From Coccinella septempunctata (Eukaryota > Arthropoda > Insecta > Coleoptera > Coccinellidae): 64,000 nt of DNA. The notes beneath the pieces are model-generated. The model was given only the letters and a program-made list of their open reading frames with translations. It did no database searches and was not told where the DNA came from. The stretch covers positions 15,229,001 through 15,293,000 of the forward strand of contig NC_058198.1 in the NCBI RefSeq assembly GCF_907165205.1. The letters are read 5' to 3'. The first letter of the stretch is position 1, and each line of letters opens with the position of its first letter. Positions 45,746 to 56,359 of the stretch are shown here, piece by piece. The translations under genes were made by a program, and so were the position numbers.

Positions 45746-45954
45746 CCTCTCTACCATCCCTCCCTAGCACCCCACCACCCAATTGCCCGTTCCGTCGTCT
45801 GATTCGATATTAGATTGCTGTGACTTAAAATTTCTATGGAATAAATGTATTACATTCGTTCAATTTAACTGTCACACGTCGGACTGTTTGTTGATTTATC
45901 CTTAACTTCCTATGAACAATTTTAAAGTGTTACTTTTATTAGTTGTATGATGAG

Positions 45955-45992
45955 CCTTGAGAAAGGAACAAAATAGTTCCGAAACGTTGGCG
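45955..45992 (+). other. Hammerhead-ribozyme-like motif, minus-strand unit
   Basis: Reads on the plus strand here because the unit is inverted: TTGAGAA, GGAAC/GTTCC stem, GAAACGTTGGC. Intact as in copies 2 and 3. Confidence 0.35.
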
Positions 45993-46680
45993 AATTCAAA
46001 AGAGATTGTTTTTCAACCTGTCCAAATTCCTGCGATATTTTACTTATAGTGTTCAATCCATTACTTATGATACCTAAAAAGAACATATAAAATATTTTGT
46101 TATTTTGTGATACTTGAGCCTAACACTAAGAATACCTAAAATTATGGAGTGTTTTATATAATTATGAGTTTATGAAACATATGAGAATTTAAATGATAAT
46201 TGTCCAGAGTATTTTTCTTACAGAAAGAATATACTATATTACTGTTTATTTTTTCAAACGTTTCTGATATTATGAAATGATAAAATATCAACAATTGAAA
46301 AGTATAAGTTATCGATACAGATAATGACTATCTGGATAAGCAAGTATTGAAGCGCATTAGTATTTCAATTCTTAAGTTTGTTTCAAATCTCGCTGCTCCA
46401 AACAATATTTCAAAATTAATAATTTCTAGAGAATTCTTTTTCATCATTTACATTCACGTTGTAGATGGTATACACGTTTTTCCTGAGGAAATAAAACTAT
46501 AGAAAGAATGTCCCTGAATAGATTTAACGACTCTGATGTATATGCAGAAATCCATGTAGGTTCCTATATATAAGTACAGAATCGTTATTTTTTGTTTTCA
46601 CCCTAATTATACGGAGCACTACTATCTACTTCATGAATTTCATTTTCAAGGTCTTAACCGGGAAACCGAAAAGTTTTGAG

Positions 46681-46724
<44 letters not shown>

Positions 46725-46725
<1 letters not shown>

Positions 46726-49146
46726 CCGATGCAGCATGACATGATCACAATTGAAGAAGTAAAATCAGCTATCAGAGGACTGCACAACTGGAAAGCACCT
46801 GGGCCTGATGGATTACAGAACTTCTGGATCAAGAAACTTTGGATCATGCATGACAAATTGACCTCCGCAATAAATGATGTCATTGAAAATCCTGAAAGAA
46901 TGCCAGTATTCCTCACACATGGCACAACATACCTGTTACCTAAAGACCAAAGGAATACAGAAGACCCATCCAAGTACCGACCGATCACATGTCTTCCAAC
47001 GATGTACAAATTAATCACATCGTGCATATCAAACCGAATTCACAACCATTGCGAAAGAAATAACATCATCGCCATGCAACAGAAAGGATGCACCAAAGAC
47101 AGCCGAGGGTGCAAAGAACAACTAATAATAGATTCAGTTATTTGCAATCAAGCGTTCTCCAAGCGAAGGAATCTTTACGCTGCGTACATAGACTACAAAA
47201 AAGCATTCGATTCTATACCTCACGAATGGCTCTTGACGATCTTGAAGATTTACAAGGTGGATCCCAATATTGTTAAGTTCCTGAAAAACGCCATGTCAAC
47301 CTGGCGTACTAGTCTTCAAATGAAAGCAGCAGATTGCTCCATTACAACAGGACCTATTCCAATAAGACGCGGAATTTTCCAAGGAGACTCGCTGAGCCCT
47401 CTGTGGTTCTGCATGGCCCTGAATCCCTTGTCTCATAGATTGAATTCTACGGACTACGGATTTTCCATCAAAAGCGGCAGTAGAACTATGATGAAACTGA
47501 ATCATCTCCTTTACATGGACGATTTGAAACTCTTCGCATCTACCAAAAAACAAATGCAACTGATGCTGAAAATGGTGGAAGGATTCTCGGAAGACATCAA
47601 AATGAAGTTTGGACTAGACAAATGTCGACTGCTAAACATAACGAGAGGGAAAATAGAAGATGGTACGTTCAAACTCAAGGAAGGTGCAGAAATTGAAGCA
47701 TTAAAGGAAGGAGACACATACAAGTAAGTAGGCATAAAACAGGCAAGAAAAATCAATCAGACTCAGATGAAGAAAGAATTAACGGAGGAGTTTACCCGAA
47801 GATTGAGGAGGATAATGAGAACTGGTCTTAACAGCAAGAATCTGATAAAAGCGATTAACACCTACGCTTGCTCGGCGCTGAGCTATTCATTTGGTATTAT
47901 CTCTTGGACGACCACCGATTTAGCAGCTTTACAGAGAAAAATAAGGACGATGCTGACTAAACACAATAAACATCACCCCAAAAGCTCAATAGAACGGACA
48001 GAGCTGCCACGACATCTTGGGGGTAGAGGAATTGTTGATTTGTCCAACCGTATGTCCCAGGAAATTGAAGGACTTCGAAACTATTTCTTGAGCAAGGCAG
48101 CTTCGTCAGAACTCCATCGAGTAGTTTGTGTTGCTGATACTTCAACACCGTTAAAGCTACACCAGGATCACTTGGAAACCGTCGAACACTCTGCAGAAAG
48201 TAAAATGCAGAAACTGATTGGCAAACCTTTGCATGGGAGGCACCAGAATGAGGTCAACCATGATTACGTCGACATATCTGCGTCGAACTACTGGTTGACT
48301 TCCGGAAGGTTGTTTCCTGAGACAGAGGGCTTCATGCTCGCCATCCAGGATCAGGTGATTCCAACAAGAAATTACATGAGATACATCGCCAAGGATGCCT
48401 CAGTAGCGGACGATAGCTGTCGTTATGGCTGTGCGACACATGAAACTATCCAGCACATCACCGGGGGATGTCAGAAGTTCGCGGGCACGGAATACAAAAA
48501 TAGACATGATGCTGTTGCCAAGATTCTTCACCAAGAATTGGCACTAAAACACCAACTTCTAACTTCGAAAAGGGTTCCTTATTACAATTACCATCCAGAT
48601 GCTGTGCTGGAAAACGAACATCACAAGCTCTACTGGGATCGCACTGTTCTCACAGACCGGAAAATAACCCACAATAGACCAGACCTCATATTGCTCAATA
48701 AGGATGAGGACACAGCACTATTCATCGACGTGGCAATTCCAAATAATAACAATCTTCAAGATAGACACACTGAAAAAATTTCAAAATACAGAGATCTCGA
48801 GGAACAAACCAGAAGACAGTGGAAGCTGAAAGATATCAAGACCATCCCTATTGTCATTTCATCTACATGCCTGATACCGAAGAAACTACTAGAGAACTTG
48901 AGGAAACTTCAGTTGGACGAAAATATCTATAGAGTCATGCAGAAGGCGGTACTGCTCGGAACGGCGAGAACTGTACGCAAGTACATGGGGAATGCAGAGG
49001 AACACCGTCTGCTCCGACAGGAAGTGCGGGTGGAGCAGGAATCCAACCTACAGCAGGGAGGCGAGGAGCGACCCGGACCCGACCACCACCACGAGCCCGA
49101 AAACCTGGAAAGGGCTCCAACAGAGCTTAATCCTTTTGATATCTGA
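46725..49146 (+). pseudogene. RT to C-terminus of R4/Dong copy E, one stop codon
   Basis: RT, CCHC motif and restriction-like nuclease (R-P-D-L ... F-I-D-V-A-I-P) are all present. A single TAA at 47725-47727 replaces the Tyr codon of T-Y-K-Y-L-G; the frame is otherwise continuous to 49146. Upstream, the frame runs back through the TAA repeat as poly-Ile into the unit, which is chance. Confidence 0.85.
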
Positions 49147-49209
49147 GATATCTGGGATAAGTGAATTTTCCTCTGGAGAGGAGTGTGAAAGCCGCAAGGC
49201 TAAAGTCAT
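46725..49209 (+). mobile_element. R4/Dong-like LINE, 5'-truncated (copy E)
   Basis: Starts within the RT-coding part directly after a long TAA repeat (46684-46724) and ends GGCTAAAGTCAT. AATAAT then separates it from copy F, exactly as between copies C and D. Confidence 0.87.
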
Positions 49210-49215
49210 AATAAT

Positions 49216-52150
49216 GTCTGGCCTGTCTGGCAGCTATCTAGTAGATGGCCTGCCCGGCAGCCATCGTAACGACGTAGACGGTGCAGCCAGCCACGCCTGC
49301 TGTCCGCAGTCCCATTCCTTTTTCCTCTCTCTTTCACATCCTTAATAGGGGTGCTCTTTCTGCTCTCATTTCTCTACCCCTCACCCAAACCGAGAAAGGG
49401 GAGCACAAACCCATGAAAATAGTGATCACGAGAAGCCTCGGAAACAAGTCGCTGCCTGGGGATCGTCAGGGCATGTCTGGAGCCGGCGCTGGACATGACA
49501 GCATGCGGGACGTCGGTGGCAGGATGTTGAGGAAGCGGGCTCCTGCTGCAAAAGAAGCTACAGCTCCAAAGCAACAACAGCAACCAACGAGTCCAATTCA
49601 ATCGCCGACTCGAACCGCTGAAGGTGCTGCGCAGGATATTCAGCCAGTGCTCACCCAAGCGGGGTTAGTTAGAAAGCGCATGAAGTGGACAACGTCCATG
49701 AATGAAACTATAGTGCGCATATATAACTCCATCACGGGACTAGGGCAGAACACGAACAACTATAGGAAAAGGCTCCATGAGGAATTCTGCAACGCCTACC
49801 CAAATCTCAATGTCACAGAACAACGAGTGGCAGACCAGTACCGCGTAATTCTGAGGAATGAACTAATACCAACGGCCCGAATAGACGCAATTAAACGAGA
49901 ACTTCAGAGTCCGCCTGCAATAGAGAATAACACCAACATCTCTGATGAAATTCACATGCCTGGGCAACAACAGGCAGAAGAAACTGATACTGAAAGTCCA
50001 TCTTGCAACGCAAGTGAGCCTGAACACCAGGACGATAGGGAAGAGCTCCGCCGACAAGTTGACTCTGACATGAGGAGATACTTTGCCGAACTGGAAGGAA
50101 CAGATCCTCTTCATCGAGTAGCACCTCCACGGCTCAATACATCCAAGAAACTGTCACTTATAATCGACATCTTGAATAAGGACGTTTTACCTGAATACCT
50201 ACAGAACGGAAGTTCATTGGAATATCTGCATCTAGTTTTTCACTGTGCAGCGCTAACGACAGCGAAAACCATAGGGGCAAAAATTCGCCGAACGAGCAAT
50301 GATGGTCCAATATTACACAAATTACACGCGCCAGCATGGCAGAAACGTCTTCAACACAAAACAGAAAGGCTAAGAAGAGACATTGGACGACTGACGGAGT
50401 ACTTGAACGGAAATCGAGGAAGAAAGGTTGTGAAAGCTGCCAAAGAGATCATGGATAGAAACAGGACACACACAGAACGAGAGACGGAGAATGCTACAGC
50501 TCACCATTGCCTCGACACTCTGAAGCAAAAATTAAGTCTGTATGCAGAACGCCTGAGGAGATATAAAAGCAATTATAGCCGGAAAAGAGACAATAATTCA
50601 TTCGAAAAGTCGGAAGAATCTTTCTACCGGTCACTCACATCGTCGGATGGAGAGAATGGAAAGTTACCACCAAAGGAAGCCATTGAACAATTCTGGACCG
50701 AACAATTATCAACGAAACCTCACTTCAATGGAGATACCGGATGGATTGAAGATGAAAAATCTGAAGCTATAAAATATGAGCCGATGCAGCATGACATGAT
50801 CACAATTGAAGAAGTAAAATCAGCTATCAGAGGACTGCACAACTGGAAAGCACCTGGGCCTGATGGATTACAGAACTTCTGGATCAAGAAACTTTGGATC
50901 ATGCATGACAAATTGACCTCCGCAATAAATGATGTCATTGAAAATCCTGAAAGAATGCCAGTATTCCTTACACATGGCACAACATTCTTGTTACCTAAAG
51001 AACAAAGGAATACAGAAGACCCATCCAAGTACCGACCAATCACATGTCTTCCAACGATGTACAAATTAATCACATCGTGCATTTCAAACCGAATTCACAA
51101 CCATTGCGAAAGGAATAACATCATCGCCATGCAACAGAAAGGATGCACCAAAGACAGCCGAGGATGCATAGAACAACTAATAATAGATTCAGTTATCTGC
51201 AATCAAGCGTTCTCCAAGCGAAGGAATCTTTACGCTGCGTACATAGACTACAAAAAGGCATTCGATTCTATACCTCACGAATGGCTCTTGACGATCTTGA
51301 AGATTTACAAGGTGGATCCCAATATTGTTAAGTTCCTGAAAAACGCCACGTCAACCTGGCGTACTAGTCTTCAAATGAAAGCAGCAGATTGCTCCATTAC
51401 AACAGGACCTATTCCAATAAGACGCGGAATTTTCCAAGGAGACTCGCTGAGCCCTCTGTGGTTCTGCATGGCCCTGAATCCCTTGTCTTATAGATTGAAT
51501 TCTGCGGACTACGGATTTTCCATCAAGAGCGGCAGTAGAACTATGATGAAACTGAATCATCTCCTTTACATGGACGACTTTAAACTCTTCGCATCTACCA
51601 AAAAACAAATGCAACTGATGCTGAAAATGGTGGAAGGATTCTCGGAAGACATCAAAATGAAGTTTGGACTTGAAAAATGTCGAGTGCTTAACATAACGAG
51701 AGCGAAAATAGAAGATGGTTCGTTCAAACTCAAGGAAGGTGCAGAAATTGAAGCATTAAAGGAAGGAGACACATACAAGTATCTAGGCATAAAACAGGCA
51801 AGAAAAATCAATCACACCCAGATGAAGAAAGAATTAGCGGAGGAGTTCACCCGAAGATTGAGGAGGATAATGAGAACTGGTCTTAACAGCAAGAATCTGA
51901 TAAAAGCGATTAACACCTACGCTTGCTCGGCGCTGAGCTATTCATTTGGTATTATCTCTTGGACGACCACCGATTTAGCAGCTTTACAGAGAAGAATAAG
52001 GACGATGCTGACTAAACACAATAAACATCACCCCAAAAGCTCAATAGAACGGACCGAGCTGCCACGACATCTTGGGGGTAGAGGAATTGTTGATTTGTCC
52101 AACCGTATGTCCCAGGAAATTGAAGGACTTCGAAAATATTTCTTGAGCAA
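49216..52150 (+). mobile_element. R4/Dong-like LINE, 3'-cut (copy F)
   Basis: Natural 5' end GTCTGGCCTGTCTGG after AATAAT. The element is broken at 52150, in the codons after Y-F-L-S-K, and loses the CCHC motif and nuclease. Confidence 0.87.
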
Positions 52151-53036
52151 AATAAAAAACATAATAATAATTATAATAATAAACACCCTTGAAATGGAAA
52201 AAGATTGCAGCATTCCATTTTTGGACCTATTTATTGTAAGGGAAAACAATAAACTTATCACCAACTGGTATACCAAGCCTACACATTCGGGCAGATGTAT
52301 TAACTACTTGTCTAACCACAGTTATAGCCAAAAGAGAAATGTGGCGTTCAATCTGGTCAACAGAGCTGTATCACTCAGCAATGAGAGGTTCATACCACAA
52401 AATTTAGATAAGGTCACGAAAATATTACGAAGGAACAACTATCCACTTCACTACATCAAGACCATAATTAACGAGTACAAAAGAAAACAACAACGGGAGT
52501 ATGTCACACCGGGATTGGAAGAGCCTTCAGCCAGTAATGATAACAGTGTTAGGAGGTTCACAAGACTAGTTATGTATCCTGGGCTGTCATACCAGATAAA
52601 CAGGGTGTTTCGGGAGCACAATGTGACAGCTGCCTTTTACAATAAGATCAATGTAAAGAAGAGATTCTTCACCAAGCTCAAAGACGACACCCCCATCCTA
52701 AAACAATCAGAGGTGATATACAAGATTCCGTGTGGTGACTGCGAGAGATGTTATGTGGGCCAAACCAAGCAGTTGCTCCAGGACAGAATCAGACAACACC
52801 AAAATGACGTAAACAAGAGGGATAAAAGTACACAGAGAACAGCACTAGCCACACATGCAATAGTGAATTCACATAGTTTTTACTTCTCGAATGTTTCCAT
52901 ATTGGACAAAGAATCAGGCTATAATAGAAGACTCATTAGTGAAATGATACACATACAAAGACAGTGCACGGTGAATTTTAGAGAGGACACGCAAGACTTA
53001 AGCTCGGTGTACCATAGCCTCATAGCTAACATGTAG
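49281..53036 (+). CDS. Chimeric open frame: R4/Dong RT joined to Penelope-like GIY-YIG nuclease
   Basis: 1251 residues with no stop. Residues 1-956 are R4/Dong: Myb-like segment near 130-190, RT with K-A-P-G-P-D-G, I-D-Y-K-K-A-F-D, Q-G-D-S-L-S-P-L and Y763-M-D-D. A (TAA)n-derived linker of about seven Ile follows. From about 968 it is Penelope-like: F-L-D-L-F-I-V-R and N-W-Y-T-K-P-T-H-S-G-R, then a GIY-YIG domain with I-Y-K-I near 1146, a C-G-D-C-E-R-C-Y-V-G segment, Q-D-R-I-R-Q-H (catalytic Arg) and R-R-L-I-S-E-M-I-H-I (catalytic Glu). ATG at 49425 is an alternative start. The join probably arose by insertion at a TAA site, and I infer no function. Confidence 0.8.
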   Translation: MQPATPAVRSPIPFSSLFHILNRGALSALISLPLTQTEKGEHKPMKIVITRSLGNKSLPGDRQGMSGAGAGHDSMRDVGGRMLRKRAPAAKEATAPKQQQQPTSPIQSPTRTAEGAAQDIQPVLTQAGLVRKRMKWTTSMNETIVRIYNSITGLGQNTNNYRKRLHEEFCNAYPNLNVTEQRVADQYRVILRNELIPTARIDAIKRELQSPPAIENNTNISDEIHMPGQQQAEETDTESPSCNASEPEHQDDREELRRQVDSDMRRYFAELEGTDPLHRVAPPRLNTSKKLSLIIDILNKDVLPEYLQNGSSLEYLHLVFHCAALTTAKTIGAKIRRTSNDGPILHKLHAPAWQKRLQHKTERLRRDIGRLTEYLNGNRGRKVVKAAKEIMDRNRTHTERETENATAHHCLDTLKQKLSLYAERLRRYKSNYSRKRDNNSFEKSEESFYRSLTSSDGENGKLPPKEAIEQFWTEQLSTKPHFNGDTGWIEDEKSEAIKYEPMQHDMITIEEVKSAIRGLHNWKAPGPDGLQNFWIKKLWIMHDKLTSAINDVIENPERMPVFLTHGTTFLLPKEQRNTEDPSKYRPITCLPTMYKLITSCISNRIHNHCERNNIIAMQQKGCTKDSRGCIEQLIIDSVICNQAFSKRRNLYAAYIDYKKAFDSIPHEWLLTILKIYKVDPNIVKFLKNATSTWRTSLQMKAADCSITTGPIPIRRGIFQGDSLSPLWFCMALNPLSYRLNSADYGFSIKSGSRTMMKLNHLLYMDDFKLFASTKKQMQLMLKMVEGFSEDIKMKFGLEKCRVLNITRAKIEDGSFKLKEGAEIEALKEGDTYKYLGIKQARKINHTQMKKELAEEFTRRLRRIMRTGLNSKNLIKAINTYACSALSYSFGIISWTTTDLAALQRRIRTMLTKHNKHHPKSSIERTELPRHLGGRGIVDLSNRMSQEIEGLRKYFLSKIKNIIIIIIINTLEMEKDCSIPFLDLFIVRENNKLITNWYTKPTHSGRCINYLSNHSYSQKRNVAFNLVNRAVSLSNERFIPQNLDKVTKILRRNNYPLHYIKTIINEYKRKQQREYVTPGLEEPSASNDNSVRRFTRLVMYPGLSYQINRVFREHNVTAAFYNKINVKKRFFTKLKDDTPILKQSEVIYKIPCGDCERCYVGQTKQLLQDRIRQHQNDVNKRDKSTQRTALATHAIVNSHSFYFSNVSILDKESGYNRRLISEMIHIQRQCTVNFREDTQDLSSVYHSLIANM

Positions 53037-53494
53037 TTTTGCTCGGTTTGTTAACAACTTTGTGCAATGTTCTGTTTGTTTTATCTTAGCATAGATGGCT
53101 TTGACAGCTGTGACATACCACTAACCCAGAGAAAAAAAGAAAAAGAAAATGTATTCTGTGTTAGTCCCCTTTTTAACCTCGACTCTTATAATAGTCTTCA
53201 AATTTACCCATGTAACAGAACTCAACAAAAAATCTTTCTAGATCAACAATTTTGTGACAATATCTGGCGAATGTCCAACTTATTTTTCTCATGTTTGACG
53301 ATTCAAAAATTTCTTCTTTAAATAGAATAAAATAAGGTGAGTGCTTTGTCATGGCTTTCGTCTCCTATGTTAAACGTTAAGGTTTACTTGTTTCCCACAG
53401 CCTTGAGAAAGGAGAAATGCTTCTCCGAAACGTCGGCAAATTTTGAATAAAATTTTTGAATAATAAGTGTCCAAATTCCTGCTATCTTTCTTCA
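52181..53494 (+). mobile_element. Penelope-like element, 3' part
   Basis: Begins in the RT C-terminal region and contains the complete GIY-YIG endonuclease to the stop at 53036. About 460 bases of 3' noncoding DNA follow, with a hammerhead-like motif. It ends about 53494, where unit copy 5 begins. The RT catalytic part is missing. Confidence 0.85.
53403..53437 (+). other. Hammerhead-ribozyme-like motif at the Penelope-like 3' end
   Basis: TTGAGAA, GGAG/CTCC stem with AAATGCTT loop, then GAAACGTCGGC. Followed 40 bases later by GTCCAAATTCCTGC. Penelope-like elements are known to carry hammerhead ribozymes in their terminal repeats. Core positions C3 and G8 read U and A here. Confidence 0.45.
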
Positions 53495-54058
53495 GTTATT
53501 ATCTGTATCGATAACTTATACTTTTCAATTTTAATATTTTATCATTTCATAATATCAGAAACGTTTGAAAAAATAAACAGTAATATAGTATATTCTTTCT
53601 GTAGGAAAAATACTCTGGACAATTATCATTTAAATTCGCATATGTTTCATAATCTCATAATTATATAAAACACTCCATAATTTCAGGTATTTTTAGTGTT
53701 AGGCTCAAGTATCACAAAATAACAAAATATTTTATATGTTCTTTTTAGGTATCATAAATAATGGATTGAACACAATAAGTAAAATATCGCAGGAATTTGG
53801 ACAGGTTGAAAAACAATCTCTTATGAATTCGCCAACGTTTCGGAACTATTTTGTTCTTTTCTCAAGGCTCATCATACAACTAATAAAAGTAACACTTTAA
53901 AATTGGTCATAGGAAGTTAAGGATAAATCAACAAACAGTCCGACGTGTGACAGTTAAATTGAACGAATGTAATACGTTGATTCCATAGAATCAAGTCACA
54001 GCAATCTAATATCGAATCAGACGACGGAACGGGCAATTGGGTGGTGGGGTGCTAGGGA
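53495..54058 (+). repeat. 3.9-kb tandem unit, copy 5 (564-bp piece)
   Basis: From GTTATTATCTGTATCGATAA to GGTGCTAGGGA. It ends just before the TATA box, so promoter and gene are absent. The hammerhead-like motif is retained. Confidence 0.92.
53830..53867 (-). other. Hammerhead-ribozyme-like motif, unit copy 5
   Basis: As in copies 2 and 3, with one change in the first stem-side G run (AAAGAAC for AAGGAAC on the minus strand), which opens one stem pair. Confidence 0.32.
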
Positions 54059-54059
54059 T

Positions 54060-55808
54060 AAATGTCATTTCTTTCGAAATTCTATAAAGTACTTAGGATA
54101 TGTTGTTGACGGTCATGGTCTGAAAACTGATCCTGATAAAATTTCGTGTATGGTAAATTTTCCTCGCCCGAATACCACTACGCAAATCAAAAGATTCATC
54201 GGAATGTGTTCTTGGTACCGAAGTTTCATTAGAGATTTTTCCACCTTAATATCTCCAATTAACGATTTGATAAAGGGTAAAAGAAAACGTCAAGCTATCG
54301 AATGGACCCCTCAAGCCGAGGAGGCATTTCTTAAGATAAAAGAAGCTTTGGTAGCTTCGCCCATACTAACCTCCCCTGATTTCGATCGTCCTTTCACCAT
54401 TAGTCGTATTCATGAGTCCAGTGAAGTATGTCTTATATCAATTAGTGAAGAAAACTTGGATAATTGGTATCGTAATATGCGTCTTAAAATCAAAAATGAA
54501 CCTCAGAAATATCCACAGTGGAAGGTTGAAGATGACATTCTTTATAAACTTGTTCCATCTAATGTTCCGGTTCAGTCAAATATTTCCGAGTGGAAAACCG
54601 TCATACCAAATAACAAGCGCAGTGAAATAATAAGAACATTTCACGATCCTCCAACCTGCGGACACCTAGGTTTTTATAAAACGTTCGCCAGAATCAGTGA
54701 ACTTTATTATTGGCCTAAAATGAGGTTCGATATCCTTAAGTTCATTCGTCAGTGTAAAATTTGTGGAGCTCAAAAAGTTTATAACAAACCCGGACTAGGA
54801 TTGATGAGAAAGGAGAAAAATGTAAATTTTCCATGGCAAGTCATTGCTTTGGATTTAATGGGTCCATTTCCCAGATCTAAACGGGGCAATACATTCTTGC
54901 TGGTTATAGCGGATTGGTTCACTAAATATGTTGTACTGCATCCTATGCAAAAAGCGACAGCTGAGAATATAGTTAAATTTTTAGAATCCGACGTGTTTCT
55001 GAAGTTTGAAATTCCACAATTCATTATTTCGGATAACGGTGCTCAATTTGCCGGCCGCACTATGAAGAAATTGGCTGAATCTTATAAAGTCCAGAAGATT
55101 TGGTATACCGCCGTTTATTCACCTCAATGCGATTTCGTGGAAAGAACGAATCAAACAGTAGGGACAACTATTCGCTGTTACATCGAAGGCTTAAATCATT
55201 GCGACCGGGACAAAGATATTCAAAAAATTGCATTTGCTTTAAACACCGCCAAACATGAAGTGACAGGGTATACCCCGGCTTATTTGAATTTTGGACGAAA
55301 CGTTCCTACCAGTGGCGATTATTATGGACAAATAAAGTCTACTGACGGTATTCAATTGCTACCTGAAAATAGGGATATTTATGCTGAAAATATTGAACCG
55401 TTAGCTAGCATTTTCCATGATATCAAAAAAAGACTTCATAAAGCTTATGATAGAAACGCCCGGACTTATAATTTGCGTCGAAAACAATATTCTTTCAATG
55501 TAGGAGAGAAGGTTTGGCGTCGAAACAAAGTTTTATCGGACGCTACAAAGAAATTTTCGTCGAAGTTAGCATCCAGATATGTGTTGCGTAGAGTACATAA
55601 GAAAGCTTCGAGTTTGTGTTATTATTTGGAAGATTTAAAAGGGTTGCATGATGGTAAATGGCATATTAAAGACGTGAAACCTTATTTCGGTTCTAATTCC
55701 GATGTTTCCGTTTCGTGTTTTTTTTTGGATTTATTGAATTTGAACTATCGTTTGCATTTTGTTTTTCGTTTATTATGCAAAATACCCTCCCTCATCGTAA
55801 AAGGATGA
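54060..55808 (+). pseudogene. pol: gypsy-3 Pol, from end of RT to integrase
   Basis: The frame is open from the element edge: K-C-H-F-F and K-Y-L-G-Y-V-V, the RT thumb region, come before the first ATG (54150). Numbered from that Met, R-F-I-G-M-C-S-W-Y-R is at 15-24. RNase H is deleted between P-F-T-I and I-H-E-S-S (about residue 85). Integrase is whole: zinc residues H165, H172, C202 and C205; catalytic D235, D295 and E331, with exactly 35 residues between the last two. A basic C-terminal part follows. The missing RT core and RNase H make the element defective. Confidence 0.88.
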
Positions 55809-55926
55809 CAACTGATCGCGATCAGGATTTGTCTATTAACTCCCCCAACATCTTAGGTAGGTTTAGCTGTAGGTTAAGCGAATAGGTTATGATAGGATAA
55901 GATATAGGCTAGCTTGAATAGAAATA

Positions 55927-56052
55927 GGTTAGAATAGGACAAAAACAGGTTAGAATAGGACAGAAATAGGTTAGAATAGGACAAAAACAGGTTAGAATAG
56001 GGCAGAAATAGGTTAGAATAGGACAAAAATAGGTAAGAATAGGACAAAAATA
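55927..56052 (+). repeat. 21-bp tandem repeat behind gypsy-3 Pol
   Basis: Six copies of GGTTAGAATAGGACAAAAAT(A) with A/G and A/C variants, in the untranslated region before the polypurine tract. GGTTAG and AGGTTA fragments continue to about 56140. Confidence 0.9.
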
Positions 56053-56346
56053 GCTTAGAATAGGTTGAGTTAGGATAGTCAAAATAGATTTAGGTAGAAT
56101 AGGTTACCGTAGGTTAGTTAGAGTAGGAATAGAGTCAAACAAACTAGTTAGACTGATAGTGATAATAAGGCGTTAGGATTATTTAGGTTAGTTGTCAATA
56201 TTATCGTTTAGATTATAAGTAGTCTAGTTGGTTGAGTACATATTTTAAAGTACGTTTTTCTAAAATATTCATCATAGACGAATCATTCTTGTCGATAATT
56301 AGTCAAAAAAAAAATTGCATTTCAAAGACAATTTTTTTTTTTGGTT

Positions 56347-56359
56347 CGGAGAGGGGTGG
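56347..56359 (+). promoter_or_regulatory. gypsy-3 polypurine tract
   Basis: CGGAGAGGGGTGG immediately before the LTR start TGTAGC; the expected plus-strand primer. Confidence 0.75.

Larger units (their letters stand above)
43199..46690 (-). repeat. 3.9-kb tandem unit in minus orientation
   Basis: Reading leftward from 46690: the part after the ATTT microsatellite, the hammerhead-like motif, promoter, gene, three-block repeat and noncoding tail to about 43395. The first 195 bases of the next unit follow, up to the LINE insertion point. It is the only gene-bearing unit in this orientation. Its right end at TATATAATAAT is where a Dong array begins, as at 25826. Confidence 0.9.

Noticed and set aside
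46633..46724. N-terminal part of the 364-residue frame, including a run of isoleucines
   Set aside because: It is unit sequence plus TAA repeat read through by chance into Dong copy E.
55927..56052. 21-bp GGTTAG-rich repeat as telomeric sequence
   Set aside because: GGTTAG is part of a longer 21-bp unit inside the gypsy-3 untranslated region; no TTAGG array is present.
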